Positions 46,128 through 57,600 of a DNA stretch of 64,000 bases are shown one piece after another. The translations under genes and the position numbers were made by a program. Source of the stretch: Micropterix aruncella (taxonomy: Eukaryota > Arthropoda > Insecta > Lepidoptera > Micropterigidae); the NCBI GenBank assembly GCA_944548615.1, contig OX155963.1, positions 17,698,075 through 17,762,074 on the forward strand, read 5' to 3'. Below the pieces are notes generated by a model. It did no database searches. It had not been told where the DNA came from and saw only the letters and a program-made list of their open reading frames with translations. How positions within the stretch are numbered: position 1 is the first letter of the stretch; each line of letters starts with the position of its first letter.

Positions 46128-46625
46128 AGGCCATCAAGGCATACCCGGCATCGAAGACGCCGACAGATTGGCAAAACTGCGCACACCGGAATGCCCGATG
46201 GAGCCAGTTGTTGGGGTCCCCTTCGCTATAGGTAAGAAAATCGTCAGGGACTGCTTGGAGCAGGAACATAGAGCATCCTGGAACAAGAGCCACGGATGTC
46301 GCCAGGCAAAGACCATGATCGAGCAACCACTTCCTTAGGCTACTTGACATGAGCAAGAAGAACCTTAGAACTACTATCGGTCTCCTCACCCGACACACCA
46401 CCATTAGAGCACATCTATCCAACCTTTGCTTGACCGAGAACAAGACTGCCGAATACGTGGCGAAGAACCTGAAGACAGCATACACATCGTTGTTCGCTGC
46501 CCAGGCCTCGCCGCAAAAAGACACAGTTTACGGAAGAGCCTTTCTCGAACCCAGAGATCTGCCCAACTTGAAGGTCAATGATCTGTATAGACTGGTAAGC
46601 AGTATCGGGCTACTAGCAGACCGCT
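46128..46625 (+). pseudogene. LINE RNase H / C-terminal fragment, copy 1
   Basis: GHQGIPGIEDADRLAKL is the C-terminal end of an RNase H domain carried by I/R1-type LINEs, followed by a tail (VRDCLEQEHRASWNKS and a broken Cys-rich segment near TECR-like NKTAEYVAK). Frame breaks occur near 46335 and 46490. Clearly related to 51130-51735, which is better preserved. It joins repeat C at its left edge without a gap. Confidence 0.7.
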
Positions 46626-46945
46626 GAACCAACCACAAAGTTGGTAGTTACTAAGATTTTGTCTCCAAGTTGTGGAAAATTAATGCCAAGCTAAAAAGTT
46701 TATAGAAGACGGCTCATTAGAGCTGAATGATTTGTTTTTGTCCATTTTCTAGAGCATTGGCCTCAAAGGTAATATCGTCTTTGGCTTAGTTAGCAAGCCC
46801 GTTAACGGGTTTTGGCGATCATGACAATGGGCCTTATTCCCGCGGCAGACGCACACGATTGCGTCTGTTTTGACATCATAACTTTTTTGTCACTTCGCAG
46901 GTATGCTGCGTATTCGCGTATATACCGCGGCCTCGGGAATGCGCC
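46626..46945. other. Unassigned stretch
   Basis: No recognised gene; the 167-aa minus-strand ORF (46802-47305) crosses MITE and insert boundaries and is not credible as a protein. Confidence 0.4.
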
Positions 46946-47342
46946 ACAATGGGTTCGATTGCGTTTCTTCGTGACGTAATTCCGGAAAATAGTCCATGCG
47001 AACGAGACAGAGCTGTGCGTTATAGCTTCCTGAGGTGACGGGCTCGCCCGCTGTAGTCGACAACCCAAGCTGTGCGTTATAGCGGAATGTAAAATGAATG
47101 ATCGTATTTTTTCCCGTACAAAACTACCTGCCGATCCTAAACAACCGGAACTAGTTTTCAAAACATATAGTCCGGACTTAGGTTTTGCCGCTTTATGTTC
47201 GATTGGTAGTTTTATGCCGAGAACGTGACACTCATTCAATTCATATTCCGCTCTGTATTGCCCTGTCTCGTATTGACCTGTCTCGCTCGCATGAAATAAT
47301 TCCATGTTTATTTAGTTCACGAAGAAACGCAATCGGGCCCAA
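46946..47342. mobile_element. MITE with GATTGCGTTTCTTCGTGA termini, carrying a 42-bp insert
   Basis: The left arm TCGATTGCGTTTCTTCGTGA (about 46949) and right arm inverse TTCACGAAGAAACGCAATCG (about 47318-47337) are inverted repeats. The right arm recurs alone at 42213-42240 and in part at 61805. It is interrupted at 47026-47067 by a fragment of repeat F. Confidence 0.6.
47011..47082. mobile_element. 42-bp chip of repeat F with 15-bp flanking direct repeats
   Basis: The insert 47026-47067 is identical to the terminal 42 bp of the inverted unit at 36505-36965 (CTTCCTGAGGTGACGGGCTC, then GCCCGCTGTAGTCGACAACC and CA). It is flanked by exact 15-bp direct repeats AGCTGTGCGTTATAG at 47011-47025 and 47068-47082, as expected for a target-site duplication. 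Confidence 0.75.
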
Positions 47343-47699
47343 TCTCTATTTATCCGGCAGGAGCGTGGATTCTTTCCGTGTCATTTCGCGGCGCTTCCCT
47401 GATTCTCTCTTACCTATACCATTGATTTTATAAAATCAATGCCTATACATTTCGTTCCATAAAGAGACTTGGTTCGATCACTTTTAGTCGCCGGCTTTTA
47501 GTCCTTTTCCGTTAATCATAATATACGTAGCATAGAACAGATTTGCTATATTATTTGTAATGAGCACAGGTCTTTGTTTTTACCTAACAATATTCCATAT
47601 AATACTCAGTGCTCGAAATACGCCTAATTATATTTAATTATAAGAATACGCAAACAGTAGACTATATATTTAGAATCGCAGATAGTAGATTACAAACCT
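47343..47699. other. Unassigned stretch
   Basis: No feature recognised. Confidence 0.4.
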
Positions 47700-48130
47700 A
47701 GTACCATTGATTGTATATGGTATTAGATTGATTAGATCCATAGGACATTTTTGCAACCATTTTTTGACGGCGAAATGCAGGTGGCGCTGGTAGCGTTGAC
47801 GGCGAACCTAATAGCGATTTATTTGGCCATCTATAATAACATCGCTAATAAAAGTTTTTTAAATAAAGGACTCATTTAAAATCTAATAATTTTACCAACG
47901 ATAACAATAACACCATGTAATCATTAGCACCATGCACCTATCGCATTTTTTATATAGGATAGAATGCCATCAATAGATAGCATTCTATCTAGATAGACTA
48001 AACCCTCTATCTTAACATAAAAGTGCTTAATTATTACGTATTGAAACCTGTATACCAAATTAAAAATTGACATCTTTATGTAAATAATATTAAAATAAAA
48101 ATATTATTTTAAACCGTAGGTATATGCGTG
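47700..48130 (+). repeat. Dispersed repeat family A, second direct copy
   Basis: Collinear with 2690-3160. Contains the hairpin GATAGAATGCCATC / GATAGCATTCTATC (about 47958-47990). Confidence 0.6.
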
Positions 48131-48189
48131 TTTAGATAATATCATTGTTTTTGACAAATAAGTGAAATAATATTATTTATAAATAATAT

Positions 48190-48755
48190 TCAGATGTCCA
48201 TCCAGACAAATTTAAAAATACAGAGATTGAAACGAAACTCGTGGGTATGTGTGTGTTTTTCAAACCAATACCAACTTTCGGTGTAGAAAAAGTCGTATTG
48301 CTCTTCGGTTTTGAAAGGTATGGACCTAACCTACCGAACCTTTGATCATACCTAGCCTATCTCCTACTTCTTAAGATTTCACTAACTGCCATCCTAATGC
48401 ACTGTATTATTTGACTATTATACTATACTATTATATCATATCATATTATTTATTATATAAATATTATTATCCAATTATTCATATTTCTATTTTTTGCTTT
48501 ATATAACCCTTTCTAACTTAGCTTATTAATAACTTACTTTATTATTACTTTTCTTACCCTTATATTATTATTAGTCTTATTACTTTTTCCACTATCAACA
48601 TGTTCATGTTATTTCTATATTAATTTGTAATGCAAGCATTGTAAACTACTCATAGGATAGTAAATTTGTTTTGTTTTAATATGTTTTAAAAATACTTGTA
48701 TGTAATTACTATCTGTAAGTTTACTATAAAATAAAATAAATAAATAAAAACCATT
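48190..48755 (+). mobile_element. LINE 3' UTR-like stretch with AAAT tail
   Basis: An AT-rich segment ending ACTATAAAATAAAATAAATA, like the 3' end of the LINE at 53345-53565. No coding sequence remains, so weakly supported. Confidence 0.4.
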
Positions 48756-49052
48756 AAACATAGCACGAAAACATTTATTAGAATTCACTTTTAACTTAAT
48801 TTTGACCTGAGTGGCAAATGTTTGCCTCTGATATTGAGGTACAAGTTTATTTTACATTGGGTATACTTTACTTAAAGGGAAGGTTTACGTAAATTATTAT
48901 TCATTTTAAAATTTCGATTCGATGTAATCTAGAGGTTCTATAGCTATAACACTAAAATAGGTATCCTTCTTTGCTAAAATAGGTACCAAAAGAAAACTCG
49001 TATACAAACCGTCAGTAGTCAGTATCCTTCCTTCCTTCTTTTCCCCCAATCG

Positions 49053-49274
49053 TCATGCTTCAGGATTGCGCTGCTCATCGAAGAGGGCCAGCACCAGGTG
49101 GTAGACCAGGAAGCAGATAAATCCTGCGATGACCAGAACAACCATCACACAAACAAACAAACATATTTGAAGCGGCAATAACCTGTCGTTCTCGCGCGCT
49201 GGCATGACTGATAGATAGTAATTAGCAGTGTTAAGTAGCGTTGCCACACACCGCCGGTCTGGATTCGTGTGTAA
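49053..49274 (-). CDS. Terminal exon encoding a membrane protein tail
   Basis: The acceptor TTGTTTTACAG precedes 49274; open 73 codons to TGA at 49053-49055. The encoded tail begins LHTNPDRRCVATLLNTANYY, then PARENDRLLPLQ, a ~25-residue hydrophobic helix (ICLFVCVMVVLVIAGFICFL plus VYHLVLALF) and a short charged end DEQRNPEA. An internal ATG exists (MPARENDR), so a 49-aa single-pass protein is an alternative reading. Family not recognised. On the same strand as the 45258-45392 exon, which also encodes a membrane tail, so alternative last exons are conceivable. Confidence 0.5.
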   Translation of the reverse strand, partial: LHTNPDRRCVATLLNTANYYLSVMPARENDRLLPLQICLFVCVMVVLVIAGFICFLVYHLVLALFDEQRNPEA

Positions 49275-49430
49275 CTGTAAAACAACGCGTCAAAACAACG
49301 TTATCATAACTCACTCCACCGCTGGTTAAGATTTTGTCAATGTCGAATAGTTTAAATTCCAAATAATGAGGCACTTCTGCTGCAAAAAAACTCATCTAGT
49401 TGCAGAAGGGTCGCGATAATAGTAATGGCC

Positions 49431-49573
49431 GCCCACATGCTCACATCACACGTATTGCATGTATTGAACACCAATTGATGGATATCCTAATCACTTAAAA
49501 TATGTCTATCCCTTTTTAGTTTCAGCGTGTTGGTGTTCAATAAATGCAATACGTGTGATCTAAACAAGTGGGC
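49431..49573. mobile_element. Palindromic MITE
   Basis: Arms TCACACGTATTGCATGTATT and AATAAATGCAATACGTGTGA mirror, with GCCCAC / GTGGGC outside. Includes the CCCTTTTTAGTTTC core shared with the hairpin at 22403-22466. Confidence 0.65.
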
Positions 49574-49761
49574 AAGGGACCGAGAAATTTGGCGCAGCAT
49601 ATAGTCCATCGAAGCTGGAAGCAGACGAGTAGTCGATCCCACATATTTAATTTATTTATTACCTAACGACAAATAAAAAATCTATACTGGACTTTTTAAA
49701 ACTAATCTACTAAGGTTACTCAGAATGAAACCATTACTTAGAAAATGGTGAACAATTAGAG
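49574..49761. other. Unassigned stretch
   Basis: Nothing recognised. Confidence 0.4.
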
Positions 49762-50075
49762 GCTCTCTAGACGATCAAGCATGCTTGTCAAGCATCGCGT
49801 CGCGGGTTGGGAGGGGATCGTAAGCAGCAGGAAATAGGCAAATATTTTTTTAAATATATACGAAAAATGCCTAATTTTGTAGTTTTACACCAGGGAGTCA
49901 CGTCATTCGTCAATCAATCAAGTCTAATTGACGTGAATCTCTGGTATAAACTACATATATAGGCATTTTTGGTAAATATTACAAAAAAATATTTGCATAT
50001 TTCCTGCGGTTTATGATCCCCTCCCTACCCGCGACGCGAAGCTTGTCAAGCATGCTTGATCGTCTAGAGAGCCCC
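49762..50075. mobile_element. ~314-bp foldback element
   Basis: Long inverted repeat: the left arm has AGGCTCTCTAGACGATCAAG, CATGCTTGTCAAGC, GGGAGGGGATCGTAA and CAGGAAATAGGCAAATATTT in order; the right arm is the same in reverse. The core carries TCTAATTGACGTGAATCTCTGG with partial similarity to 8752-8860. No ORF. Confidence 0.75.
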
Positions 50076-51125
50076 TTACTTGCTTCTTTATAAATTGAAT
50101 GTTATAAAAACATCAGTAACAAACATTTATTTATAGGAGACAATATAAACGGCATAATTTATCAAAGACGATATTGTTATAAATTTATTACATTGGATTA
50201 TTTTAATGAGGATTCAGTAGGTCTCTATCAATAGAGATATTGTTTTTTTTTAACATATTTAATTTAATTTATTTAAATTACAATTTCATTAAAATTAAAG
50301 CATTGCTACAGCAATGCAATTTTTTCTTGTTTGAACCAGTAGAAAAAAAGTTTCTTTTTACCTACTGGTTTCTTTTTTGCTAATGATCAACATCTTGATC
50401 ACTACGTCAACGCCGCCTAACTAGGCCTAGGCCTGTACTCAGGCAGGCATACCAGAGAATTTGTTATACGTTTGCGCATACGATATAATTTAAAGAAAAA
50501 ACATACAAATCAAATAAGATATTTCAAAATATTTAAAAAGTCATAAAGAAAAATGGAAATAAAATCAAAGAATTATATTAATAAATTTATTAATTTTATT
50601 TACAAGACTATCACGAAAACGTGTTAGCAAAATTGTTAAACTGTCAAAATTAGAATTTAACTCGTCAATAGTAGGGAGATTAAATGTATGTCTTCGGATG
50701 AAGTTTAAAATAAAATACAATAATTTTATTAGTTGGTATTTGGTATACAAATAGGTTTGAAAATACTAAATTAAAATTGAAATCACATAAATAAAATGAT
50801 ACAAACACAGTCAAAATAGTCACATTAAATATAAATACATAAAAAATAATCTATATAAAAAATATACGACAAAAAAAAACATTTAAAATAATGACAATGA
50901 TAAAAACATAGAAATCAAACTAGACAGCTAATAATGTATGGCTTTTTTCCGATCTCCATTAAATATTCACATATTAATCAACTTTTTGAAGAGGCCTCTT
51001 TTAATATATTTAGAGAACTTTATTGTAACATATTATTTTATTTTTATTCAGAAATAAAAAAAATATTTACGTTTGAAGAGCGCGCATAGAGAACATCAAA
51101 ACTCAAAATGGAAATCTGTCTCTTT
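50076..51125. other. AT-rich stretch with one hairpin
   Basis: Hairpin AACCAGTAGAAAAAAAG / CTTTTTACCTACTGGTT at about 50334-50370. No gene recognised. Confidence 0.5.
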
Positions 51126-51129
51126 TAGT

Positions 51130-51740
51130 TATAAATATGGATACCGGGTCACCAAGGCATACCCGGCAACGAAGAGGCCGACAGACTGGCAAAACTGGGC
51201 ACACTGGAATGCCCAGTGGAGCCAGCTGTAGGGGTCCCCTTCGCTACAGGTAAGAAAATCATCAGGGACTGCTTGGAGCAGGAACATCGGGCTTCCTGGA
51301 AACAGAGCCAGGGATGTCGCCAGGCAAAAGCCATGATGGAGCAACTACTACAGAAGAAAACCAAGGCCCTACTTGACATGAGCAAGAGGAACCTTAGAAC
51401 CACTATCGGTCTCCTCACCAAACACACGACCCTTAGAGCTCATCTATTCAACCTTGGCTTGACTGAGAGCAAGGATTGCCGAATATGTGGCGAGGAACCT
51501 GAAGACAGCATAGACATTGTTGGTCGCTGTCCAGGGCTCGCCGCCAAAAGACACAGTTTACTGGGACGAGCCTTTCTCGAACCCAGCGATCTGCCCAATT
51601 TGAAGGTAAGTGATCAACTTGGACTGGTAAGAAGTACCGGGCTACTAGCTGACCACTGACCTAACCACACAGTGGGTAGTTACAAAAGACCTTACAGATC
51701 TAGGTGACATCAAGGGCTGGAAACAAGCCCCGCAAGCTAT
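51130..51740 (+). pseudogene. LINE RNase H / C-terminal fragment, copy 2
   Basis: Encodes GHQGIPGNEEADRLAKL (RNase H end), then IRDCLEQEHRASWKQS, LDMSKRNLRTTIGLLTKHTT and a Cys/His cluster DCRICGEEPEDSIDIVGRCP, and stops at 51657-51659. Nearly intact over 147 codons, unlike the copy at 46128. It is flanked by TAGTTATAAAT at about 51127-51137 and 51747-51757, perhaps an 11-bp target duplication. Confidence 0.75.
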
Positions 51741-53565
51741 CTACTACTAGTTATAAATCATGCTTCCTGCATCAACATTCGCACAATATCGCACAAAGAT
51801 ATTCAATTTAGCCTTAAAAAATTGAAATCTTTGCGTACTATCGGCCCCGATGGAGTTCCACCATACATTGTCAAAGCGTGTGCAGATTATTTTATAAAGC
51901 CTCTCACACATATTTTCAATCGTTCCTTGGAATCTGCCACGTACCCCAGTATGTGGAAGATTTCTAGGGTCGCACCCGTTCATAAAAGTGGCAACAAGGG
52001 CAAAGTGGATAATTACAGGCCTATAGCGGTGTTATCCGTCTTCCCTAAACTATTTGAGACAATACTCCACCGGGATATTTACACCCAAGTGTGTGGAAGG
52101 CTGTCGGACGCCCAGCACGGGTTTCGCCCCAATCGGTCCACCACCACAAACCTTTCCGTCTTTACTTATTATGTGGCAAATGAACTGGACACTAAACCAG
52201 GAAGCCAAGTAGATGTGGTGTATCTGGATTTCAAAAAGGCTTTCGACAGAGTGGACAATGATGTCTTACTCAAAGTACTAGCTGCTACAGGTTTCTCGAG
52301 TAATCTGCTGAGTTTTTTTGCTGATTACTTGAGAGATATAATAGGCAGCAGTATGTGAAACTTGGACTTTTTGATTCTAAGGTGTACCACACCTGTTCTG
52401 GCGTGAGTCAGGGATCAAACCTCGGCCCTTTGCTGTTCAATCTCTTTGTTAACGATCTAAGTAAAGTAATCGTGTCAGCAAAATGTTTAATGTTTGCCGA
52501 CGATATAAAATTGTACATGTCCACTGGAACTGCTGAGGCCTGCAAGCTTTTCCAGCGTGATATTGATGCCGTCTGGGCTTGGAGCCAGAATAAAAATCTC
52601 TCATTCAATATATCCAAATGTTCAGTGATGACATATACTAGATCGACCGCACCTCTGATTTATGATTACTCCATCACTGATGAGGTGCTAACTAGGGTTG
52701 AGAAGGTAAAGGATCTAGGAGTTCTCTTTGATTCCCAGCTTACGTTCAAGGAGCACATTGCTAATTTGTCTAAGTCCTCTTTTAAGCTACTAGGGTTTGT
52801 TATTCGCAACCTAAAGCATTTTCACAATGTACGGGTTATGCATACATTGTATAATTCAATTGTGAGAAGCAGATTGGAAACGAATGCAGTTATATGGAAT
52901 CCACATCTGGATCTTTATATCACTATGTTGGAAAAAATTCAAAAATGTTTCTTACGATTTATATATTTTAAGCAGTACGGATATTATCCGTACTTATACC
53001 CTACTAGTTTCCTACTAGGCATGGTGGGCTATAACTCTCTTAAGTTGCGTAGAGAAATGCTCGCCATGGCCTACGTTTTCAAGCTGATTAGGGGAAGAGT
53101 TGATAATCCTAGCATGCTAGCGAAGGTTTGTCTCTTTGTCCCGGACAATTATAATCGTGCTCGCATTCATAATCTATTTGCGGAGCCGTCCTCGTGCACC
53201 ATCCTAAGTCGATGGAGTCTGCTTACACGAGCTTTGCGGCACATAAATGCGCTATGTTCGACAGCGCCAGACTTTGATATTTTTACAGCGAGCCCGCATC
53301 TCTTCAAGGTGTGGGCATTGCGCTACTTGTTTATGGCAGAATAATATAAACTGTTTTCACTCTTATGTACTGTAAGTTTGTAAGTTTGTAAGTTTTTCTA
53401 TTCTTAATGCCGGTATTTGTATTTAACGCTTATTTAAACATGTTATGTATGTACTTGTAAGAATTCTATTTTTTTTAGATATATTTATGTGTATATTGCA
53501 TATCAACGGATTGGTAGAAACTGTAATGTTGATTTGTTATGAAAATAAATAAATAAATAAATAAA
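51738..53565 (+). pseudogene. Jockey-like LINE, nearly complete RT with one frameshift
   Basis: Plus strand: TIGPDGVPPYIVKACADYF, NYRPIAVLSVFPKLFE, DAQHGFRPNRSTTTNLSVF, VYLDFKKAFDRVDNDVLLK; frameshift near 52337-52343; then VSQGSNLGPLLFNLFVNDL, LMFADDIKLYM (FADD at about 52493-52504), VKDLGVLFDSQLTFKEHI and a tail ending at the stop 53342-53344. The 3' UTR ends in an AAATA tail at about 53547-53566. One reading-frame lesion is seen; the 5' end (endonuclease, ORF1) is missing. The LINE at 60470-61660 is a close relative. Confidence 0.85.
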
Positions 53566-53566
53566 T

Positions 53567-54310
53567 GTCAATGTTACCTTTAAACCAAGTTAATTTTAAT
53601 AACTATTTTGGATATATGGTGGCACCGGTGCTCAGTGGGTTGGCGAATCATAGTAAAATAATTTGAAACCAATCTCAGGAAATATTTCTCCAAAATACTT
53701 GAAATGGACCGGTATGATTGGATATTATTATTCTTTATTATATAACTCAAGAGTTTTTCAATGGATGTTTTATCCAACAAGTTCAAAATGTGTTTATATG
53801 TTTGACTATAGCAGTACCTATTGAAATATCAAAAAATGAATATTTAAAAAAATATTTCTACCTGATGATTTGCTCCAAATTCCTTATGCCATCAAAGCAT
53901 TCCTCTAAGATCTTACTATGCAGCGTTGAAAATAAAATACACCAAAACATAATAGGCGGCTTAGCAAACAGTTATGGGCCAATGGTTGTTTTAACAGCGG
54001 ACAATTAACACTCAACACTTTACTGGTTATGTAAAAACTGCTGAAAAACATATGTTACTGCTACTTGTTTTGTTTTTACACTGCGAGTATATTATTTTGT
54101 TTATAAATAAATCATTTTTTAATGTACTATAATATTAGTTTAGCCGTTTGCTGCACCGTTTTATATAAATAAACATTATAAAATAGCAGAAGAAATTGAA
54201 TACGGCATCGTGCTCATAGCATAGACTAACTAGATGCGATGATCCGTATCTAGGATACATACGAAAAGAAGTTTGACGAGTTGTCTAAACTACGCGCCGT
54301 GTCATTATAG
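53567..54310. other. Unassigned stretch
   Basis: No supported gene; a 96-codon open frame (53718-54008) is AT-driven and has no recognised motif. Confidence 0.4.
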
Positions 54311-54929
54311 TCCAAGAGCCAGCGACGAAAAAGTGCAAAAGTTTTGGAAAAGCTGATACTTTTAGATCAGAGAGCATTTTGGCTATAGAATGCCGGGTCT
54401 ATAGAGTCAGCAGTCCAGATTCCTGGACACCTGCCGCTCGCGTAATAGGAAAAGGTGTGATTTTAATTAGTACCCCCATAAGGTTTTGGAAAAGCTGAAA
54501 GTTCATCAGTAGACAGTAGATGCAATAAAGATCTCGAAACATATGGTCAGACTGCTTCATAATCGAACGCTTAGCGTCAGCATCGCCCCCATATCATATC
54601 GTTATATTGCGCCATTGTGACCATTATATTCCGCGGCACAGTAGACTAATGCGTGCCATGTATAGAGATGCTGACGCCACGCGTTCGATTATGATGCAGT
54701 CTTACCATATGTTTCGAGTTCTTTATTGCATCTACTATCTACTGATGAATTTTCGGCTTTTCTAAAACATTTTGGAAGTACTAATTAAAACCACACGTTT
54801 CCTAGTACGCCAGCGCCAGGTGTCCCAGAATCTGGCCTGCTAACTCTACCCGGCATTCTACGGCCAAAATCTGAAAATATCAGACAGTATTTTCCAAAAC
54901 TCTTGCACTTTTTTGTCGCTGGCTCCACA
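54311..54929. mobile_element. ~620-bp foldback element, copy 2
   Basis: Same element as 14353-14921: ends GAGCCAGCGACGAAAAAGTG and CACTTTTTTGTCGCTGGCTC, with CTTCATAATCGAACGC / GCGTTCGATTATGATG and GCAATAAAGATCTCGAAAC / GTTTCGAGTTCTTTATTGC mirrored. Its arms pair better than copy 1, suggesting a younger insertion. Confidence 0.8.
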
Positions 54930-55164
54930 ACTAATAATTGATAACGTCATAAAATGGTACCTGGACAGCGAGTAATAATATATGTAAATGTATGCACAAA
55001 CTTTGCACACTAATTTTATGTGCTTGCCTTGTTAAATGCTTTATTAACACCAAATGCTTTATTTTGGATTAAAATATCTCCACACTAGATACAAATTCTC
55101 CATACTAGAGCACACCACACTTGTGTCTTTTTAATACTCAATTGAAAGATCTACCCATAGCCCA

Positions 55165-55661
55165 CAATAAAAAACGGTTGTGTCACCCCAAGACTTTCCC
55201 GGCAAGTAGGCAACCCCCCGCGCGAAACCCCCTCCCTCACAATAGCGAATGTGTTCGATTAATATCGCGAATGTATTTCTAAGATTGTAGTAGCATTTTA
55301 GTGGTATTTTAGTAGTATTTAAGTAGTATATTCATATAATATTTGCAGTATTTTCTGTGGTATTTAAACGGCATTTTTCCAATACGATGTAGTATTTTCT
55401 TAAATATGACAGAGTTTTAAAATTATTTGTTTCGATTGTATATGAGATATTCCAATCAAACTTTACAACGTGGTTTCGTCCCATCTGTGTACCGGAGTTC
55501 AAGTCTTTAAATCCAATATTTCGAGATTGAAGTATGACTAGCGCTCCCCTTAGTCTACCGATTTCAATCACAATTTTTCCAACTCTCGGTATATCCAAAT
55601 GATGCCTGCATGCCAAATTTAAGCTCAATCGTATGAAGCGTTTGGGCGATATCGTGGAGGA

Positions 55662-55699
<38 letters not shown>

Positions 55700-55985
55700 A
55701 CACAGAGAGAGAGCTCACAGACAAACTTCAGTGTGAAAATGGTCCTAATCGGTGCGCAAGCATCTGCGTACCGAATTTCATGTCTTTGCATCTAATATTT
55801 CGAGATTGAATTAGGACTAGTGCGCCCCCTGGTGGACCGAATTCAACAATAATCTTTCCAACTCTTGTCCTTTCAGCGCAATCGAATGAAGCGTTTGGGG
55901 GCTATTATGGAGAAATACACACAGAGTCTCAGACACACAGACACACAGAAATGCGCTCACAATACTGTCGCTTTGCCTGGAAAGT
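55165..55985 (+). repeat. Dispersed repeat family B with CA microsatellite, copy 2
   Basis: Collinear with 30505-31130. It contains an (AC)n/AG block (55663-55715) and then a second internal partial copy from about 55745 (GCGTACCGAATTTCATGTC, GCGTTTGGGGGCTATTATGG), so it is a partial tandem. Short ORFs within are artefacts. Confidence 0.7.
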
Positions 55986-56317
55986 AATCAAACGTATTTC
56001 AAAAAAAGTATTACCTATGTACGCCGATTCAGTTATACCATCCATATAAATATTTAGTCGTCGATTTTAGCTCAATATTTTTTTTAATTACTAAATTAAT
56101 CGTTCATTAAAACACACCTATTTATTTATTAGTATTCAACTCTGGCTGATTCTCTCTATCCATACCTTGTTCGACCAAATATTTAAGCTATTTTTAACTT
56201 CAAGCTTGTTGTGAAAGTTTAATAACTCGGTTAAAGCGTATTACTTATTATATATCTTCTTCTTACTTATATTATATATAATGCAATAATATTAATAAGT
56301 TTTTGCAGTAGTATTAG
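55986..56317. other. Unassigned AT-rich stretch
   Basis: No feature recognised. Confidence 0.4.
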
Positions 56318-57460
56318 GTGTACAAATATGAAACCGGTAAATAAAAAAAAACACGTTTATTTTGAGAAAATGGTTAGAAATTTAATCTTCAAAGTAATTT
56401 CCCTCGCTAGCTACACATCATTCCCATCTTTCGGGCAATTAATGGATTCCTCGCCAAAACAAATTTTCGTTTTTTAAGGCTATCCATTCAGCGAGGCTTT
56501 TCTGCACTTCCTCGCAAGATTGAAGTGCGAATCGTTGAGTGCGTATCCCATCGATGAAAACAAATAATAATCCGACGGCGCCAGGTCTGGTGAGTACGGC
56601 GCGCGTGGGATAGGGTCTCCCAGTTGTACGATTCTACCAAGTTTTTATTGACCGATGTTCGATGTGGCGATGCGTTGTCATCTTGGAATAAAATTTTGTC
56701 ATGGCAAAGTTGAAATTTGGGCCTCTTCTGTCGGTATAGCACGGTTCAAATAGATCAATTGTTGATGGTAGCGTGCACCAGTAACTGTTTCACCTGGTTT
56801 TAGTAGCTCATACCAGATAACACCACGCTGATCCCAGAAAATACACAGCATTGTCTTTCGGCCGAAGCGATCTGGCCTTGTCGTCGATTGGGGCCGTTGG
56901 TCGAGGCTCAAATATATATTTTTTTATTTGGGATTGTTGAAATAAGTCCCTTTTTTATCGACAGTGATGATTCGATGGAGAAAACCTTTTTTTTGCCTGG
57001 ACAGCAGCATTTGACAAGTGGTTTTTCGGGTTTCTTGCTGCCTGTCGGTTAGTTCATATGGCACCCATCTACCGATCTTTAAAATCTTTCCCATGGCCTT
57101 CAAACGCAAGAAAACGGTTTGTTGTGTCACATTTAGTTTCACCATCATCTTCATCCAATAATGCTTGCAATTCGGCGTCTTCAAACTTTTTTGGTGGCCG
57201 GCCACGCTCCTCGTTTCTCACATCAAAATCACCACTTTTAAATTTATTGAACCACTCATTGCACTGTGTGCGACCAAGAGCATGCTCGCCGTAAGCTTCG
57301 ACAAGCATTCGATGCGATTCAGAAGCGTTTTTCTTCAAATGGAAACAGAAAATCAACGCTTCCCGCAAATAAGAGTTTTCAGGCACGAAATTCGAGCTTT
57401 TTACGAGCGAAAGTTCCAAAGGACCAATCACTTTTTGAAAAGAGATAGCTGAAGGAACGG
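56318..57460 (-). pseudogene. Mariner transposase pseudogene
   Basis: Minus strand: HTH region (FHLKKNASESHRMLVEAYGE, TQCNEWFNKFKSGDFDV, EERGRPPKKFED), NVTQQTVFLRLKAMGKI, then the first catalytic block HRIITVDKKGTYFNNPK (the usual DEKW is DKKG, the leading Asp kept), RPDRFGRKTMLCIFWDQRGV, the second block ILFQDDNASPHRT, and a frameshifted third block YSPDLAPSD near 56575. Multiple frameshifts separate the pieces. The left terminus TTAGGTGTACAAATATGAAA at about 56318 is mariner-like; the right terminus is missing. Inactive. Confidence 0.85.
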
Positions 57461-57600
57461 TGAGTAACATAGGCTACGTGGGAGGGGGGGGGGGGAGGGG
57501 GAGGAGAGGGTTGGGAAAATCAGCGAATACCTGAGCATCGCCGGGTCCACTAGTAAAATATTTAATATATATATATATATATATAGGTATTCATCGTTCT
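57461..57600. repeat. G-run and TA microsatellite
   Basis: G-rich run at 57481-57506 and (TA)n at about 57567-57585. Confidence 0.8.

Noticed and set aside
46802..47305. 167-aa minus-strand ORF
   Set aside because: It crosses MITE termini and the 42-bp inserted chip with its target duplication, so it cannot be an ancestral protein.
55332..55791. 130-aa and 75-aa minus-strand ORFs with poly-(CV) stretches
   Set aside because: They translate the AC block of repeat family B.
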